Shown here: positions 24,635 to 33,494 of the stretch, in pieces
Layout: the number at the start of each line of letters is the position of its first letter
Numbering within the stretch: position 1 is the first letter of the stretch
Source of the DNA: Actinoplanes missouriensis 431
Lineage (GTDB): Bacteria; Actinomycetota; Actinomycetes; Mycobacteriales; Micromonosporaceae
Length of the DNA: 64,000 bases
Reading direction: 5' to 3'
Assembly: GCF_000284295.1 (NCBI RefSeq)
Contig: NC_017093.1
Coordinates: forward strand, 8,618,001 to 8,682,000
Notes under the pieces: model-generated
What the model saw: only the letters and a program-made list of their open reading frames with translations
What the model was told of the DNA's origin: nothing
Databases searched by the model: none
Position numbers and translations under genes: made by a program

Positions 24635-25435
24635 GTGCCCGTGAGCAGCACCCTGGAACTCTCTCGGTCCCGGCTCACCGATCAGCCCCTCGCTCCGGTG
24701 ACGACCACGCTGCGTGCCATGTTCGGCACGAGCACCGAGATTCCCGGCCTCGCTCCCGATCTGGTGGTGCACGACCTCGTCGGCTGGACGCCTGCGGCCC
24801 GGCTCGCCGACGTGCACCTGGAGACCCTCCTCGACAACGCCTCCCACCGCTGGAACGCGCAGCCGCACGCGGCCGCCGCGCTCGCCTGGAAGGCGTACAC
24901 CTACTGGCTCACCCTGCCGGCCGTTCTCGGCTGGGCCTCCGCGCGCCGCGTCCCGCTGCTCACCGCCACCGACACGGTCATCCACTTCGACGACCCGCGC
25001 CCACTGGTCAGCCTCGGCATGCGGTCGGACATCACGGTCGCGGTCCTGCCCGGCGACCCGCTCGCGCTCGTCGGCCACCCGCGGGTGCGCGTGGTCGGTG
25101 ACGAGGACGCGCTGCTCGCCGAGTTCCGCCGGGCCGTCTTCGACGAGCACCTCGGCCCGCTGCTCGACGCGATCCACGACCGGGTCCGCCTCGGCAAGCG
25201 GACGCTGCTCGGCTCACTCGCGTCCGGCATCGCCTACGGCGTGCTGCGCTCAGCGGACGCGCTTCCCGGCTCGTCCGCGGAGAGCATCGACCGGCTGCTC
25301 GGCACGCTGGGCGTCCGCGACCTGATCGAGCTCTACCCGGGCCCGAGCGGCAAGCTCGACGTCCGCCGCAAGACCTGCTGCCTGGCCTTCACGCTGCCCA
25401 AGCCGAAGGTCTGCCCGGGCTGCTGCATCAAGTGA
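24635..25435 (+). CDS. FhuF-like (2Fe-2S) protein, ferric-siderophore reductase family
   Basis: 266 residues from GTG 24635, with GAGGAG 6 bases upstream. The C-terminus (KTCCLAFTLPKPKVCPGCC) has the Cys-Cys-x10-Cys-x2-Cys arrangement of the FhuF iron-sulfur motif, which binds a 2Fe-2S cluster. The preceding residues form an alpha/beta domain with few motifs. FhuF family proteins reduce ferric iron in siderophores in the cytoplasm. The iron box upstream supports expression under iron limitation. It is divergent from the deformylase fusion and nearly touches the end of a convergent membrane protein gene. Confidence 0.82.
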   Translation: MPVSSTLELSRSRLTDQPLAPVTTTLRAMFGTSTEIPGLAPDLVVHDLVGWTPAARLADVHLETLLDNASHRWNAQPHAAAALAWKAYTYWLTLPAVLGWASARRVPLLTATDTVIHFDDPRPLVSLGMRSDITVAVLPGDPLALVGHPRVRVVGDEDALLAEFRRAVFDEHLGPLLDAIHDRVRLGKRTLLGSLASGIAYGVLRSADALPGSSAESIDRLLGTLGVRDLIELYPGPSGKLDVRRKTCCLAFTLPKPKVCPGCCIK

Positions 25436-27424
25436 TCACTTCATCCCGATCGCGGTGACCGTCGCGTCGGGGTTGTCGACGAGCGCGCGCACGTCCCACA
25501 TCCACACGCCCTCGGTCCAGGTCGGGCGGAAGCCGATCAGCTCGGAGAACGTCCGCAGCATCTCGATGTCCCGGGCCTGCGGCGTCAGCACCACCACGCC
25601 GGCTTTCCAGAACCGCAGGTCGGCCAGGGTCATCTCGCGCCGGGTGTCGGTGATCTCCGGAATCGGATTGCCCTGCCGGACCGAGGTGATCAGGCCGCTG
25701 GTCGGGCGCCACGGCGGCGAGAAGATCGCGGTGCGGTCGTCCGGGTTGCGTGGGTCCTGATTGGGCAGCAGCGCGTACGCCCCGGCGATCCGCATGTCCT
25801 GACCGGTGTACGCCGACCAGCGCAGCGGGTCCGGGTAGTTGGAATCCGGCAGCGGCAGGGTGACCATCGTGTGCTCGTCGTCGACGAACTGCTTCCAGGC
25901 GCCGGACGTGACGAACTCGGGGACCGGTTCCATCAGCGTGGTCCGCAGCGGGGTCGGGGCGAGCGGCACGAGCGCCATCGCCACCGCGGTGATCATCGCC
26001 ACCCGGACCGGGCCACGGGACTGCGGCTGGGTTCGGATCATGTCGGCGGCCCGCTGGCAGCCGAGCGCCAGGATGATGCCGACCATCGGCGCGATCGCCA
26101 TGGCCCACCGGGTCGGGACGGCCGAGTTGAGCACCGGGACGCTGTGCAGCAATGACCAGATGCCGGGGACGCCGGTGTTCACACCGTTCAGGTAGATGCG
26201 CGGTCCGAGCGACATCGCCGCGAAGAAGATCGTGATACCGCCGATCGCCACCACCGTCGCGGTCCGGCGCATCCAGAGCACCAGACCGACGAAGAGGATC
26301 ACCAGGCCCCAGCCGAAGAACGCGTTCTCCTCCGCCGGGTTCTGCGTGAGGCCGGCCGCCACCGCCTCGTTGCCGGCCACCGAACGGCTCGCGTACGCGG
26401 TGAAGGACCCCAGGTCGGCGCCGAAGTGCCGGACGAACTCGGCGAGGCCGTGGTAGCTCTGCGGACCGAAGAACTGCACGCTCAGCGGGTAGGCCAGAAC
26501 GGCCAGGGTGGTCGCCGCGGCGACGCCGAGGGCGCGCAGGAAGGTGAGCACCTCGCCGCGGTGGCTCCGGCGCCGCACGATCGCCATCACCGCACAGAAG
26601 ATCCCCAGCGCGACCGCGGTCATGAAGAGGATCTCGAGGTTGATGAAGGCCTGCCAGATCAGCAGACCGGCAAGGAGCAGGCCGTTCCGCACGACCCGGC
26701 GCGGCCTGCGCAGCTCCAGGGTGCGCCAGATGATCAGCGGAACGAGGAACTGCGAGACGATGTTCGGGTGGCCGCCGGCGTGCGAGACCATGCTCGGCGC
26801 GAAGGTGCAGAAGAGAGCGCCGACCCAGGCCGCCAGCCGAGACGCGACGAACCGGCGCGAGAGCACCAGATACCACGAAGTACCGGTTAATGCCAATGCA
26901 CCGGTGAGAAATACGTTGAACGCCACATGTGGCCCGAACAGAAGAGTGATCGGCGTCAGTGGCAAGGAAACGGCCAACACTGAGGTGTTGGCCATCATGT
27001 TCACCCCGTCGGGGTAATTCAAGCGGTCCGAGAAGAACGGATAGACGCCATCCGTGAGCACTCGGGCACCATGCGCCAGCATCCACTCGAAGAATGCCTG
27101 ATCCTGAGGATCATCGCGCAGTTCATGATCAAGATTGAGCCACAACGGCGCCGTGACGAAGAGGGCGACAGCCAGGAACGACCCGATGGCACAGACGTCC
27201 CGCCAGGTGAGCGCACGCCACGGGAGGCGGCGTCGGGCAGGGCGTATCTCCTGCTCATCAACGGTTTCCACCGCCGGCGCGACGGCGGGGCGCGTCGGGG
27301 TCACGACATCGCCCTCGAGGGCGATCAGCTCCGCGTCCAGGTCGTCGGCGGCGGTCACTTGGCGGGGCGGAAGAACGTTCTCCCCGGTCGACTGGCCTGT
27401 CGAGTCAAAACCCGTAATCGTCAT
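25436..27424 (-). CDS. Polytopic membrane protein, GT-C glycosyltransferase-like
   Basis: 662 residues from ATG 27424. A cytoplasmic N-terminus of about 85 residues precedes about 12 hydrophobic helices (residues about 75-510), and an extracytoplasmic domain of about 150 residues follows at the C-terminus. After the first helix the loop contains LNLDHELRDDPQDQAFFEW, an acidic motif of the kind found in the first outer loop of GT-C enzymes, and HAGGHPNIVSQF follows a later helix. Such enzymes transfer sugars from polyprenyl-phosphate donors. The C-terminal region is probably outside the membrane. No close family is recognised. The methyltransferase gene is divergent from it. Confidence 0.75.
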   Translation of the reverse strand: MTITGFDSTGQSTGENVLPPRQVTAADDLDAELIALEGDVVTPTRPAVAPAVETVDEQEIRPARRRLPWRALTWRDVCAIGSFLAVALFVTAPLWLNLDHELRDDPQDQAFFEWMLAHGARVLTDGVYPFFSDRLNYPDGVNMMANTSVLAVSLPLTPITLLFGPHVAFNVFLTGALALTGTSWYLVLSRRFVASRLAAWVGALFCTFAPSMVSHAGGHPNIVSQFLVPLIIWRTLELRRPRRVVRNGLLLAGLLIWQAFINLEILFMTAVALGIFCAVMAIVRRRSHRGEVLTFLRALGVAAATTLAVLAYPLSVQFFGPQSYHGLAEFVRHFGADLGSFTAYASRSVAGNEAVAAGLTQNPAEENAFFGWGLVILFVGLVLWMRRTATVVAIGGITIFFAAMSLGPRIYLNGVNTGVPGIWSLLHSVPVLNSAVPTRWAMAIAPMVGIILALGCQRAADMIRTQPQSRGPVRVAMITAVAMALVPLAPTPLRTTLMEPVPEFVTSGAWKQFVDDEHTMVTLPLPDSNYPDPLRWSAYTGQDMRIAGAYALLPNQDPRNPDDRTAIFSPPWRPTSGLITSVRQGNPIPEITDTRREMTLADLRFWKAGVVVLTPQARDIEMLRTFSELIGFRPTWTEGVWMWDVRALVDNPDATVTAIGMK

Positions 27425-27700
27425 AGCATCGGCGAGCCTAACCGAGGTTCCGAAGAGTTCAGCGGTGAGCGCCCGATGCGTGATAGAGCCGATATGTACG
27501 CGCGATTTCCATCCGCTCGGCCCTGTGCAGTCGCTGGGAGCTTTCGACGCGTAACCCATACGTGTACGGAGCGACCTATGTCTCAATCAAGCCAAGAAAT
27601 CGGCGGTGACCCGTGCTCAACTTTCGGTTAGGCGCTTCAAGTGGTTAACTTCTCCGGTCCCGCTGTCAGCTCAGATCGGCAAGATGAGGGAACCTCACCT

Positions 27701-28414
27701 ATGGCAGACATCACTGGAGACCAGCGGATCCAGTCCGAAGTGCTCGAAGGCCTCGCTACGGCCGTGAACCACCGCCGGTGGTTCGTCGAGCTTGCTCTCC
27801 CGTACCTCGGGGACAACCCGATCGAAATCGGGAGTGGCCTCGGTGACTACGCCATCGAGTGGGCGGAGCACCTTCCGCGGTTCACCGCGACCGAGGCCGA
27901 CCCGGACCGCCTCGTCCTGCTCAAGGAGCGGATGGCGGACTACCCGAACATCGACGTGAAGCAGATGCTCCTGCCCGCGCCGGAGTCGAACGGGGAGTAC
28001 AGCGCGGCCGTGTCCTACAACGTCCTCGAGCACATCGAGGACCACGTCGGCGCGCTCAGCAGCATGAAGGACCTGGTCCGCCCCGGCGGCCGAGTGATCA
28101 TCATCGTGCCCGCGTTCATGTTCGCGATGAGTGACGTCGACTACGCGACCGGCCACATCCGGCGGTACACGAAGAAGACGCTCTCCGCGGCGTTCGTCGA
28201 CGCCGGCCTGGAGATCGAGAAGATCCACTACGCGAACGCGCTCGGCCTCCTCGGGTACTACACGGCGACCAGCATCTTCAAGCTGGCGCCGAAGGAGGGC
28301 CCGATGGTCAAGATCTACGACTCGCTGGTGCTGCCGGTGACCAAGGCCGCCGAGCGGATCGCCAAGCCGCCGTTCGGCCAGTCGGTCTTCTGCGTCGCCC
28401 GGGTGCCGCGCTGA
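27701..28414 (+). CDS. Class I SAM-dependent methyltransferase
   Basis: 237 residues from ATG 27701; the frame also has an ATG at 27641, but the later start has GAGGGAA nearby. Motifs: SAM-binding PIEIGSGLGDYAIEW, Asp/Glu region TATEADPDR, post-core SYNVLEHIEDH and LVRPGGRVIIIVPAF. The C-terminal third has a hydrophobic segment (GLLGYYTATSIFKLAP) seen in methyltransferases acting on lipid or polyprenyl-linked substrates. The neighbouring GT-C-like gene fits an envelope-sugar or lipid substrate, but this is inference. A bidirectional terminator follows. Confidence 0.88.
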   Translation: MADITGDQRIQSEVLEGLATAVNHRRWFVELALPYLGDNPIEIGSGLGDYAIEWAEHLPRFTATEADPDRLVLLKERMADYPNIDVKQMLLPAPESNGEYSAAVSYNVLEHIEDHVGALSSMKDLVRPGGRVIIIVPAFMFAMSDVDYATGHIRRYTKKTLSAAFVDAGLEIEKIHYANALGLLGYYTATSIFKLAPKEGPMVKIYDSLVLPVTKAAERIAKPPFGQSVFCVARVPR

Positions 28415-28435
28415 CCGGCGTACCCATGAGGGTGT

Positions 28436-28470
28436 GAGAAAGGCCGCCGGGAAACCGGCGGCCTTTTCTC
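28436..28470. terminator. Bidirectional hairpin terminator
   Basis: GAGAAAGGCCGCCGG and CCGGCGGCCTTTTCTC form a long GC stem with a GAAA loop, with A and T runs on the two sides. It lies between the convergent methyltransferase and PEBP genes and should stop transcription from both. Confidence 0.75.
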
Positions 28471-28481
28471 GATCCCGGCGC

Positions 28482-29012
28482 TCAGCCACGCACCTGGAAG
28501 GTCGGGCGGATGGTGGCCCGGGCCACGGTGTGGAAGGCGAGGTTGAAGCCGACGTACGCCGGAGAGGCGTCCGGCGTCACCTCGAGGCCGTCCACGTCGA
28601 TCGCGTGCACGGCGAAGACGTAGCGGTGCGGGCGGTCACCGGGCGGCGGCGCGGAACCACCGTAGTTGCGCTCGCCGTAGTCGTTGCGGACGCAGAACGC
28701 GCCGTCCGGCAGCGGCTCGACGCCCCGCTCCAGCGAGGTGACCGAGACCGGCAGGTTCACCAGCACCCAGTGCCAGAACCCGCTGCCCGTCGGGGCGTCC
28801 GGATCGAAGCAGGTCACCACGAACCCGCGCGTCTCGTCCGGGAAACCGGACCAGGACAGCTGCGGCGACAGGTTTTTCCCGCCGACGCTGGTGTGCGCGT
28901 AAAGCTCGTCGAGCGGCTGCCCGTCCGTCACGTCCGTGCTGGTCACCGTGAAGGACGGGACCTGCGGCAAAAGATCGTACGGGTCGGGAGCCAGGGCACG
29001 GTCAAGACTCAT
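28482..29012 (-). CDS. YbhB/YbcL family (PEBP) Raf-kinase-inhibitor-like protein
   Basis: 176 residues from ATG 29012, GGAGG 6 bases upstream. The phosphatidylethanolamine-binding fold is shown by GGKNLSPQLSWSGFP, the ligand-pocket VTCFDPDAPTGSGFWHWVLVN and YGGSAPPPGDRPHRYVFAVHA, all highly conserved. Bacterial members are cytoplasmic or periplasmic proteins of uncertain role, binding anionic ligands. It has no signal peptide and stands alone as a transcription unit. Confidence 0.92.
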   Translation of the reverse strand: MSLDRALAPDPYDLLPQVPSFTVTSTDVTDGQPLDELYAHTSVGGKNLSPQLSWSGFPDETRGFVVTCFDPDAPTGSGFWHWVLVNLPVSVTSLERGVEPLPDGAFCVRNDYGERNYGGSAPPPGDRPHRYVFAVHAIDVDGLEVTPDASPAYVGFNLAFHTVARATIRPTFQVRG

Positions 29013-29282
29013 GAAGGCCTCCGGCGGCATGGTGAGTAACTGATCAGGTTTTCCACTAAGCGCCGACATTAACCGTCTGATGTCACAGGCGTCTTTCGTC
29101 CCGTGTTCCGGCCGGTCGTCACTCCAACGGGTAAACGCACAGGTGGTGCGCACAGCTGGGAGCAAGCTGGGTGATGCTTCTGTCAGACATCCGACCGGGT
29201 GTGTGCGGCAGAGATCCCCGCGCCCGGTTGCGATACCGCGAGTGGGCACCCGTCATGTGGCGGGTGCCTACTGCTGTCCGGG

Positions 29283-30323
29283 TCATCTGCCCAGCCGCGC
29301 CACTCGCAGACCGCGGTAGACCTTGCGGTAGACCACTCCGGTCCGGCTGTTCCCCGCGTCGATCATCATGCCGCGGCCCATGTAGATCCCGACGTGACCG
29401 GGACCGACGACCAGGTCACCGGGGCGCGCCTGGGAGCGGGCCACGTTGCGGGCCCGCCGCGCCTGCCCGCCCGAGGAGTGCGGCAGGCTGAAGCCGACCT
29501 TGGCGTAGGCGCGCTTCGTGAATCCCGAGCAGTCGAACCCGTGCGGCCCCTCACCGCCCGGCACGTACCGCTTGCCGACCTGGGACCGGGCGAAAGCGAT
29601 CACCGCGCTCATGTCCCGGCCGCCGCCTGCCGCGCGCAGTCGCCGGGTCGTGGTGCTGCGGGTGGTCTTGCGCACCGAGACGGCGCCGCGCGTCGCGACC
29701 GTCACACGCTTCTGTCGCACCGCAACCCGGCTCGCGACCCGGCCGTCGACACGGCCGCCGGCGCGGCGGTTCCCGGCGCGGCCGTCGACACGACCACCGA
29801 CGCGGCCGTCGACGCGGATTCCGGCGCGGCCGCCACCGCGCTCCCCGACACGGAGGCCGGCGCGCTCCACGATACGAGCTCCGGCGCGTTCGGCGCTGGT
29901 TCCACCGCGCTCCGCGGCGCCGGTTCCGCCGTGTTCTGCGGCGCCGCTTCCGCCGCGGTCTGCGGCGCTGGCTCCCGCGCGCTCCGCGACGCGGATGTTG
30001 GAAACCCCGAGGCCGGAGATCTTGGGAAGCCGCAACGCGGGATTCTTGGCTGCCCGCAGCACGGGCGAGCCGACCGGCCGCATCCTCAGCGCGGCGGGCC
30101 GGCGGAGAATCGAACGGGACACCCGCTGCTGGGCCATCAGCCGATCCTCGAGCAGTCCGGGGGTGAGATCCGGGAGGTTGTGGAGACCGGGGGCCTCCGG
30201 TGTGGCCGGCAGGGGCGCGGGTACAGCTTCCGCGGCGTGCTCGGCGGGCTCTAGGGCCGGTGCGATGACGGCGAGCGCAAGCGCGCCCGCGGTCAGCACC
30301 CGGCGGGTGGACGAACCGTGCAG
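29283..30323 (-). CDS. Secreted NlpC/P60 peptidoglycan endopeptidase with Arg/Gly-rich linker
   Basis: About 346 residues. The likely start is a CTG at 30323, placed 5 bases after a GGAGG, with a signal peptide immediately following (RRVLTAGALALAVIAPAL). No ATG or TTG is well placed, and a GTG at residue 8 has no site. The middle (about 100-245) is low complexity with repeated ERGG and GGRVDGRV units, very basic, like a wall-binding linker. The C-terminal NlpC/P60 domain has the catalytic Cys265 (FDCSGF), His310 (GPGHVGIYMG) and a third polar position in DAGNS. Such enzymes cut peptidoglycan stem peptides. Confidence 0.8.
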   Translation of the reverse strand: MHGSSTRRVLTAGALALAVIAPALEPAEHAAEAVPAPLPATPEAPGLHNLPDLTPGLLEDRLMAQQRVSRSILRRPAALRMRPVGSPVLRAAKNPALRLPKISGLGVSNIRVAERAGASAADRGGSGAAEHGGTGAAERGGTSAERAGARIVERAGLRVGERGGGRAGIRVDGRVGGRVDGRAGNRRAGGRVDGRVASRVAVRQKRVTVATRGAVSVRKTTRSTTTRRLRAAGGGRDMSAVIAFARSQVGKRYVPGGEGPHGFDCSGFTKRAYAKVGFSLPHSSGGQARRARNVARSQARPGDLVVGPGHVGIYMGRGMMIDAGNSRTGVVYRKVYRGLRVARLGR

Positions 30324-30551
30324 TGTTGCCTCCGAAATAGGCCCGGGGCACTCACGCGAATCCCATCCACAGCGCGACCGATGATGCTTAACCGCGCTTT
30401 TGCCTCCGTCGAACGCTCCGTCGAAGGTGGGCAATGGGAACCCGGACAACCATGCGTATTCCGTGGACCATGCCAACACAACATCGAATGAGCCGGGGCA
30501 GGATTCAGCTAATTGATCCCCCCGATCTCGCCAAAGATAAACGCGCTGCGG

Positions 30552-31142
30552 TCACCCGGCCGGTGGGAGGGTGATGCGTACGCCCGGTGTGGACTGCGCA
30601 CCCTGCACGGAGAGTTCGACCAGCTCGACGTCGGACGGCACGTCGAAGGCGAGCACCCCGGTCACCGTCTCACCCGGGAGGATTTCGTTCAGCAGGGTCG
30701 GATAGCGATCGTTGAGAAACACGGCGGCCTGCTCCGCCGGGGCGTAGGCTACGCCGTCCGCGTCGTACGCCCGCTGCGCGCCGCTGTCGAAGAGCTCCGG
30801 TTCGCTGCCGTCGTTCTTCACCGTTACGTCGAGCAGACAGAAATGGCCCGACGCCCGCTGTTCCAACCCTTCCGGGCCGACCGATTCCAGGCCGCAGCGG
30901 ACACCGTTCACCGCGAATGCGAAGTGACCCGCCACCGTGCCACCGGGTGCGGCGGTGGCGACCACGACGGGACGGCCCTCCGCCGTCACGACCGCCCACA
31001 CGCCGAAGGTGACGAGCGCGACCACCGCGACGATTCCACCGGCGATCCACAGCTTCGCCCGCAGAGCGGCCGCACCGGGATCCAGCCCGTCGTAGTCCTC
31101 GACGGCGCGGGCAGGCGCAGAGCGGTGCGGTGCGTACGTCAC
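30552..31142 (-). CDS. Membrane-anchored protein with DUF4352-like domain
   Basis: 196 residues from GTG 31142, GGGGGA upstream. A cytoplasmic N-terminus of about 30 residues is followed by one hydrophobic helix (residues about 30-55). An extracytoplasmic beta-sandwich then carries the pattern VNGVRCGLESV...LLDVTVKNDGSEP...VLAFDVPSDV, as in DUF4352 lipoprotein-like domains. Two Cys (near 82 and 99) could pair. The role is unknown; DUF4352 domains are found on cell-surface proteins. The bases upstream of the NlpC/P60 gene (30324-30551) lie between the two and show no clear element. Confidence 0.75.
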   Translation of the reverse strand: MTYAPHRSAPARAVEDYDGLDPGAAALRAKLWIAGGIVAVVALVTFGVWAVVTAEGRPVVVATAAPGGTVAGHFAFAVNGVRCGLESVGPEGLEQRASGHFCLLDVTVKNDGSEPELFDSGAQRAYDADGVAYAPAEQAAVFLNDRYPTLLNEILPGETVTGVLAFDVPSDVELVELSVQGAQSTPGVRITLPPAG

Positions 31143-31282
31143 GGAATTCCCCCAGTGGTCGGCTCCACAGCCGCGCCCGACGGACGCGCTGTCCGTCCAT
31201 GCTGGGTTCGACACAGCGAAACAAGGCCGCGACTCGCCGCATATCCGACTTTATCGGGCATATACCTCCGCGATTATTCCCT

Positions 31283-32245
31283 CTAACGGGTGAGCACGAT
31301 CTTTCCGAGATGGTCGCTGGACTCCATCAGCCGATGAGCCTCAGCCGCCTCCGCCAGCGGGAACGTGCTGTTGATGATCGGCTTGATCAGGCCGGCGGCC
31401 ACCAGCGGCCACACCTGATCCCGCACGCCCGCCACGATCCGCGCCTTGTCCGCCGTCGGCCGGGCACGCAACGAGGTCGACGAGACACGTCCCCGTTTCG
31501 CCATCAGGGCACCGAGGTCGAGCTCGGCCTTGCTGCCGCCCTGCATCCCGATCACCGTGATCCGGCCGTTCGGCGCCAGCGACTCGATGTTGCGAGCCAG
31601 GTATTTCGCGCCGACGATGTCGAGGATCACATCAGCGCCGCGGCCATCGGTGAAGGCGAGCACCTCCCGTACGAAATCCTGGGTCTTGTAGTCGACCGCA
31701 AGCGACGCGCCCAGCGCCAGCAACCGCTCGTGCTTCTCCGCCCGCGCCGTGACAAGCACCGTCGCACCGAGCGCCACACCCAGCTGGATCGCGAACGTGC
31801 CGATCCCGCTGCCGCCGCCGTGCACCAGCAGCGTCTCGTCGGTGCGCAGCCTGTCCCGGTCCACCACGTTGGACCACACCGTGCACGCCACCTCGGGCAG
31901 CGTCGCCGCCTCCACCAGCGACAACCCGGCCGGAACCGGCAGCAACTGCCCCGCGGGAACCGCCACCTTCTCCGCATAACCCCCGCCGGCCAGCAGCGCA
32001 CACACACGCTCGCCGACGTGATGCCCGTCCACACCCGGCCCCACCGCGCTGATCACCCCGGAACACTCCAGGCCCGGATAGTCCGAAGCGCCCGGCGGCG
32101 GCGGATAAAACCCCTGCCGCTGCAACACGTCCGCCCGGTTGACTGCGCTGGCCGTGACATCCACGACCACCTCGCCGTCACCTGGCTCCGGATCCGGCAC
32201 CTCGGCCCACACCAGCTGCTTGTCCTCGATCACAATCGCCTGCAT
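31283..32245 (-). CDS. Zinc-type NAD(P)H:quinone oxidoreductase (MDR superfamily)
   Basis: 320 residues from ATG 32245. The medium-chain reductase fold is clear: N-terminal GroES-like domain with NRADVLQRQGFYPPP, then nucleotide-binding LLVHGGGSGIGTFAIQLG and the conserved GADVILDIVG. It lacks the zinc-ligand Cys/His pattern of alcohol dehydrogenases, so it belongs to the zeta-crystallin-like, PIG3-type quinone reductases, which reduce quinones with NADPH. It is a single gene, immediately upstream of which a plus-strand tRNA-Ser begins. Confidence 0.92.
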   Translation of the reverse strand: MQAIVIEDKQLVWAEVPDPEPGDGEVVVDVTASAVNRADVLQRQGFYPPPPGASDYPGLECSGVISAVGPGVDGHHVGERVCALLAGGGYAEKVAVPAGQLLPVPAGLSLVEAATLPEVACTVWSNVVDRDRLRTDETLLVHGGGSGIGTFAIQLGVALGATVLVTARAEKHERLLALGASLAVDYKTQDFVREVLAFTDGRGADVILDIVGAKYLARNIESLAPNGRITVIGMQGGSKAELDLGALMAKRGRVSSTSLRARPTADKARIVAGVRDQVWPLVAAGLIKPIINSTFPLAEAAEAHRLMESSDHLGKIVLTR

Positions 32246-32312
32246 ACGGCCGACTCTGCCCCACCGGTACGACAAGAAACCCGGGCGGGTGGCAAACTGG
32301 AGCAGCATCACG

Positions 32313-32397
32313 GGAGGATTCGCCTAGTGGCCGATGGCGCCGGTCTTGAAAACCGGTAAGGGGAAACTCTTCGTGGGTTCGAATCCCACATCCTCCG
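32313..32397 (+). tRNA. tRNA-Ser (anticodon TGA)
   Basis: The 85-base molecule begins GGAGGATTCGCCTAG. Acceptor GGAGGAT pairs with ATCCTCC, anticodon stem CCGGT/ACCGG has loop CTTGAAA (anticodon TGA), there is a long variable arm, and the T-loop is GGTTCGAATCC. The discriminator is G and no CCA is encoded. It reads TCA codons. Confidence 0.95.
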
Positions 32398-32607
32398 CAC
32401 TTCTTTCCGGGTACGCGTAACAGCCGCCCCCAACCGCACCGAGCCCGTCCCGTGGAGTCCGCGCGGCCGTCTGCCCACTCCGGGCCGCTGCGCGGCCGCC
32501 GGCTACCGGTGCATGGTCAAGCGCAGGCCGTCCCGAACGCAGAAATAGTCACCAGTTGCAAGTCGCGGGAGGCGGCCCCGAGCTCACCAGTCGACTGCGA
32601 CGCAAGC

Positions 32608-32841
32608 CCACGGTGACCCCCAGCCCCGTCACGACCACACAATGACCCCGCCCGCCATACACCGCGACACGGACACACGGTGACCCCCAACGCCGTCACG
32701 AACACACAATGACCCCACCCACCGTGCGCCGCGACGCGAGCACACGGTGACCCCCAACGCCGTCACGAACACACGGTGACCCGCCCGCCGTGCACCGCGA
32801 CGCGGGCACACGGTGACCCCGGACAGCGCCGCGAGCACACG
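32608..32841. repeat. 67-bp tandem repeat, about 3.5 copies
   Basis: Units begin at 32608, 32675, 32742 and 32808 (67, 67 and 66 bp, then a 34-bp partial). Each starts CACGGTGACCCC and contains CGTCACGA-CACAC. A truncated earlier copy end (GCGACGCAAGC) precedes the first. Two to four bases per ten differ between some units. The unit is not a multiple of three, so short frames through it are not coding. The array lies in the 598-base gap 32398-32995 between tRNA-Ser and soxR, where I support no gene. Confidence 0.85.
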
Positions 32842-32995
32842 AAACTCGTCTCAGCATGGACAAGAGCACACCGATGCCCTGCGTGCGACCTGATCCCGGC
32901 TATAGCGTCGACCAAGGCTCACGATGACGCTGCGTGTGCCCTCATCCGCCCGCCGGCCAACGGGACGCGCTCCGACCCGTACCCGGGGAAGGGTT

Positions 32996-33439
32996 TCAAT
33001 CGCCCGGCGGGTTGAGCACCATCTGCGGACCCGCTCCCCGGCCCGCAAGCCGGTCACTCGGATTGACCAGCTTGCAGCGCTGCAGTGACAGGCACCCGCA
33101 CCCGATGCAGCCGGTCAACTGGTCCCGCAGCCGCTCCAGGACACTGATCCGCTCCTCCAGCCGATGCCGCCACCGAGCCGACAAACGGGACCAATCCCCC
33201 TTCGTCGGCGTGCGGTTCTCGGGAAGCGACGCCAGCGCCTCGCGGATCTCCTCCAGCGACACCCCGACCTGCTGAGCGATCTTGATGAAGGCCACCCGCC
33301 GCAACTCGGCACGGTCGTATCGCCGCTGGTTGCCGCCGGTGCGGCTGGCGTGGATCAGCCCTTCGCGCTCGTAGAAGCGCAGCGCGGACTGGGCGACACC
33401 GCTGCGGGCGGCCAACTCGCCGATGGTGAGCGATTCCAT
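32996..33439 (-). CDS. soxR: SoxR redox-sensing transcriptional activator
   Basis: 147 residues from ATG 33439. It is a MerR-family protein: winged helix (TIGELAARSGVAQSALRFYE, RRYDRAELRRVAFI), a dimerising coiled coil (about 80-118), and the diagnostic SoxR cluster CIGCGCLSLQRC (Cys-x2-Cys-x-Cys-x5-Cys), which holds a [2Fe-2S] centre whose oxidation switches on transcription. In actinobacteria SoxR mostly senses redox-active small molecules. A palindrome resembling a SoxR box lies in the gap to the divergent transketolase gene. Confidence 0.94.
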   Translation of the reverse strand: MESLTIGELAARSGVAQSALRFYEREGLIHASRTGGNQRRYDRAELRRVAFIKIAQQVGVSLEEIREALASLPENRTPTKGDWSRLSARWRHRLEERISVLERLRDQLTGCIGCGCLSLQRCKLVNPSDRLAGRGAGPQMVLNPPGD

Positions 33440-33461
33440 CCGGGCTCCCTGCAAACCTTGA

Positions 33462-33479
33462 GCTGAAGTGAACTTCAAC
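33462..33479. promoter_or_regulatory. SoxR-box-like palindrome
   Basis: GCTGAAGTGAACTTCAAC carries TGAAGT-GA-ACTTCA (33464-33477), an inverted repeat with central symmetry like the known 18-bp SoxR boxes. It lies 22 bases before soxR and 15 bases before the divergent transketolase gene, so it could control either or both. Confidence 0.5.
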
Positions 33480-33494
33480 TTGCAGCCTAGACAC

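Noticed and set aside
30324..30551. Possible c-di-AMP (ydaO-type) riboswitch before the NlpC/P60 gene
   Set aside because: Such leaders are common upstream of wall hydrolases, and a GCTGAATCC segment is present, but the other conserved blocks of that motif are not found in order, so no claim is made.
32517..32838. Short minus-strand frames through the 67-bp repeat
   Set aside because: The repeat unit is not a multiple of three, so the frame shifts from unit to unit; these are not genes.
32608..32841. CRISPR array
   Set aside because: The repeats are contiguous 67-bp units without distinct spacers and there are no cas genes nearby.
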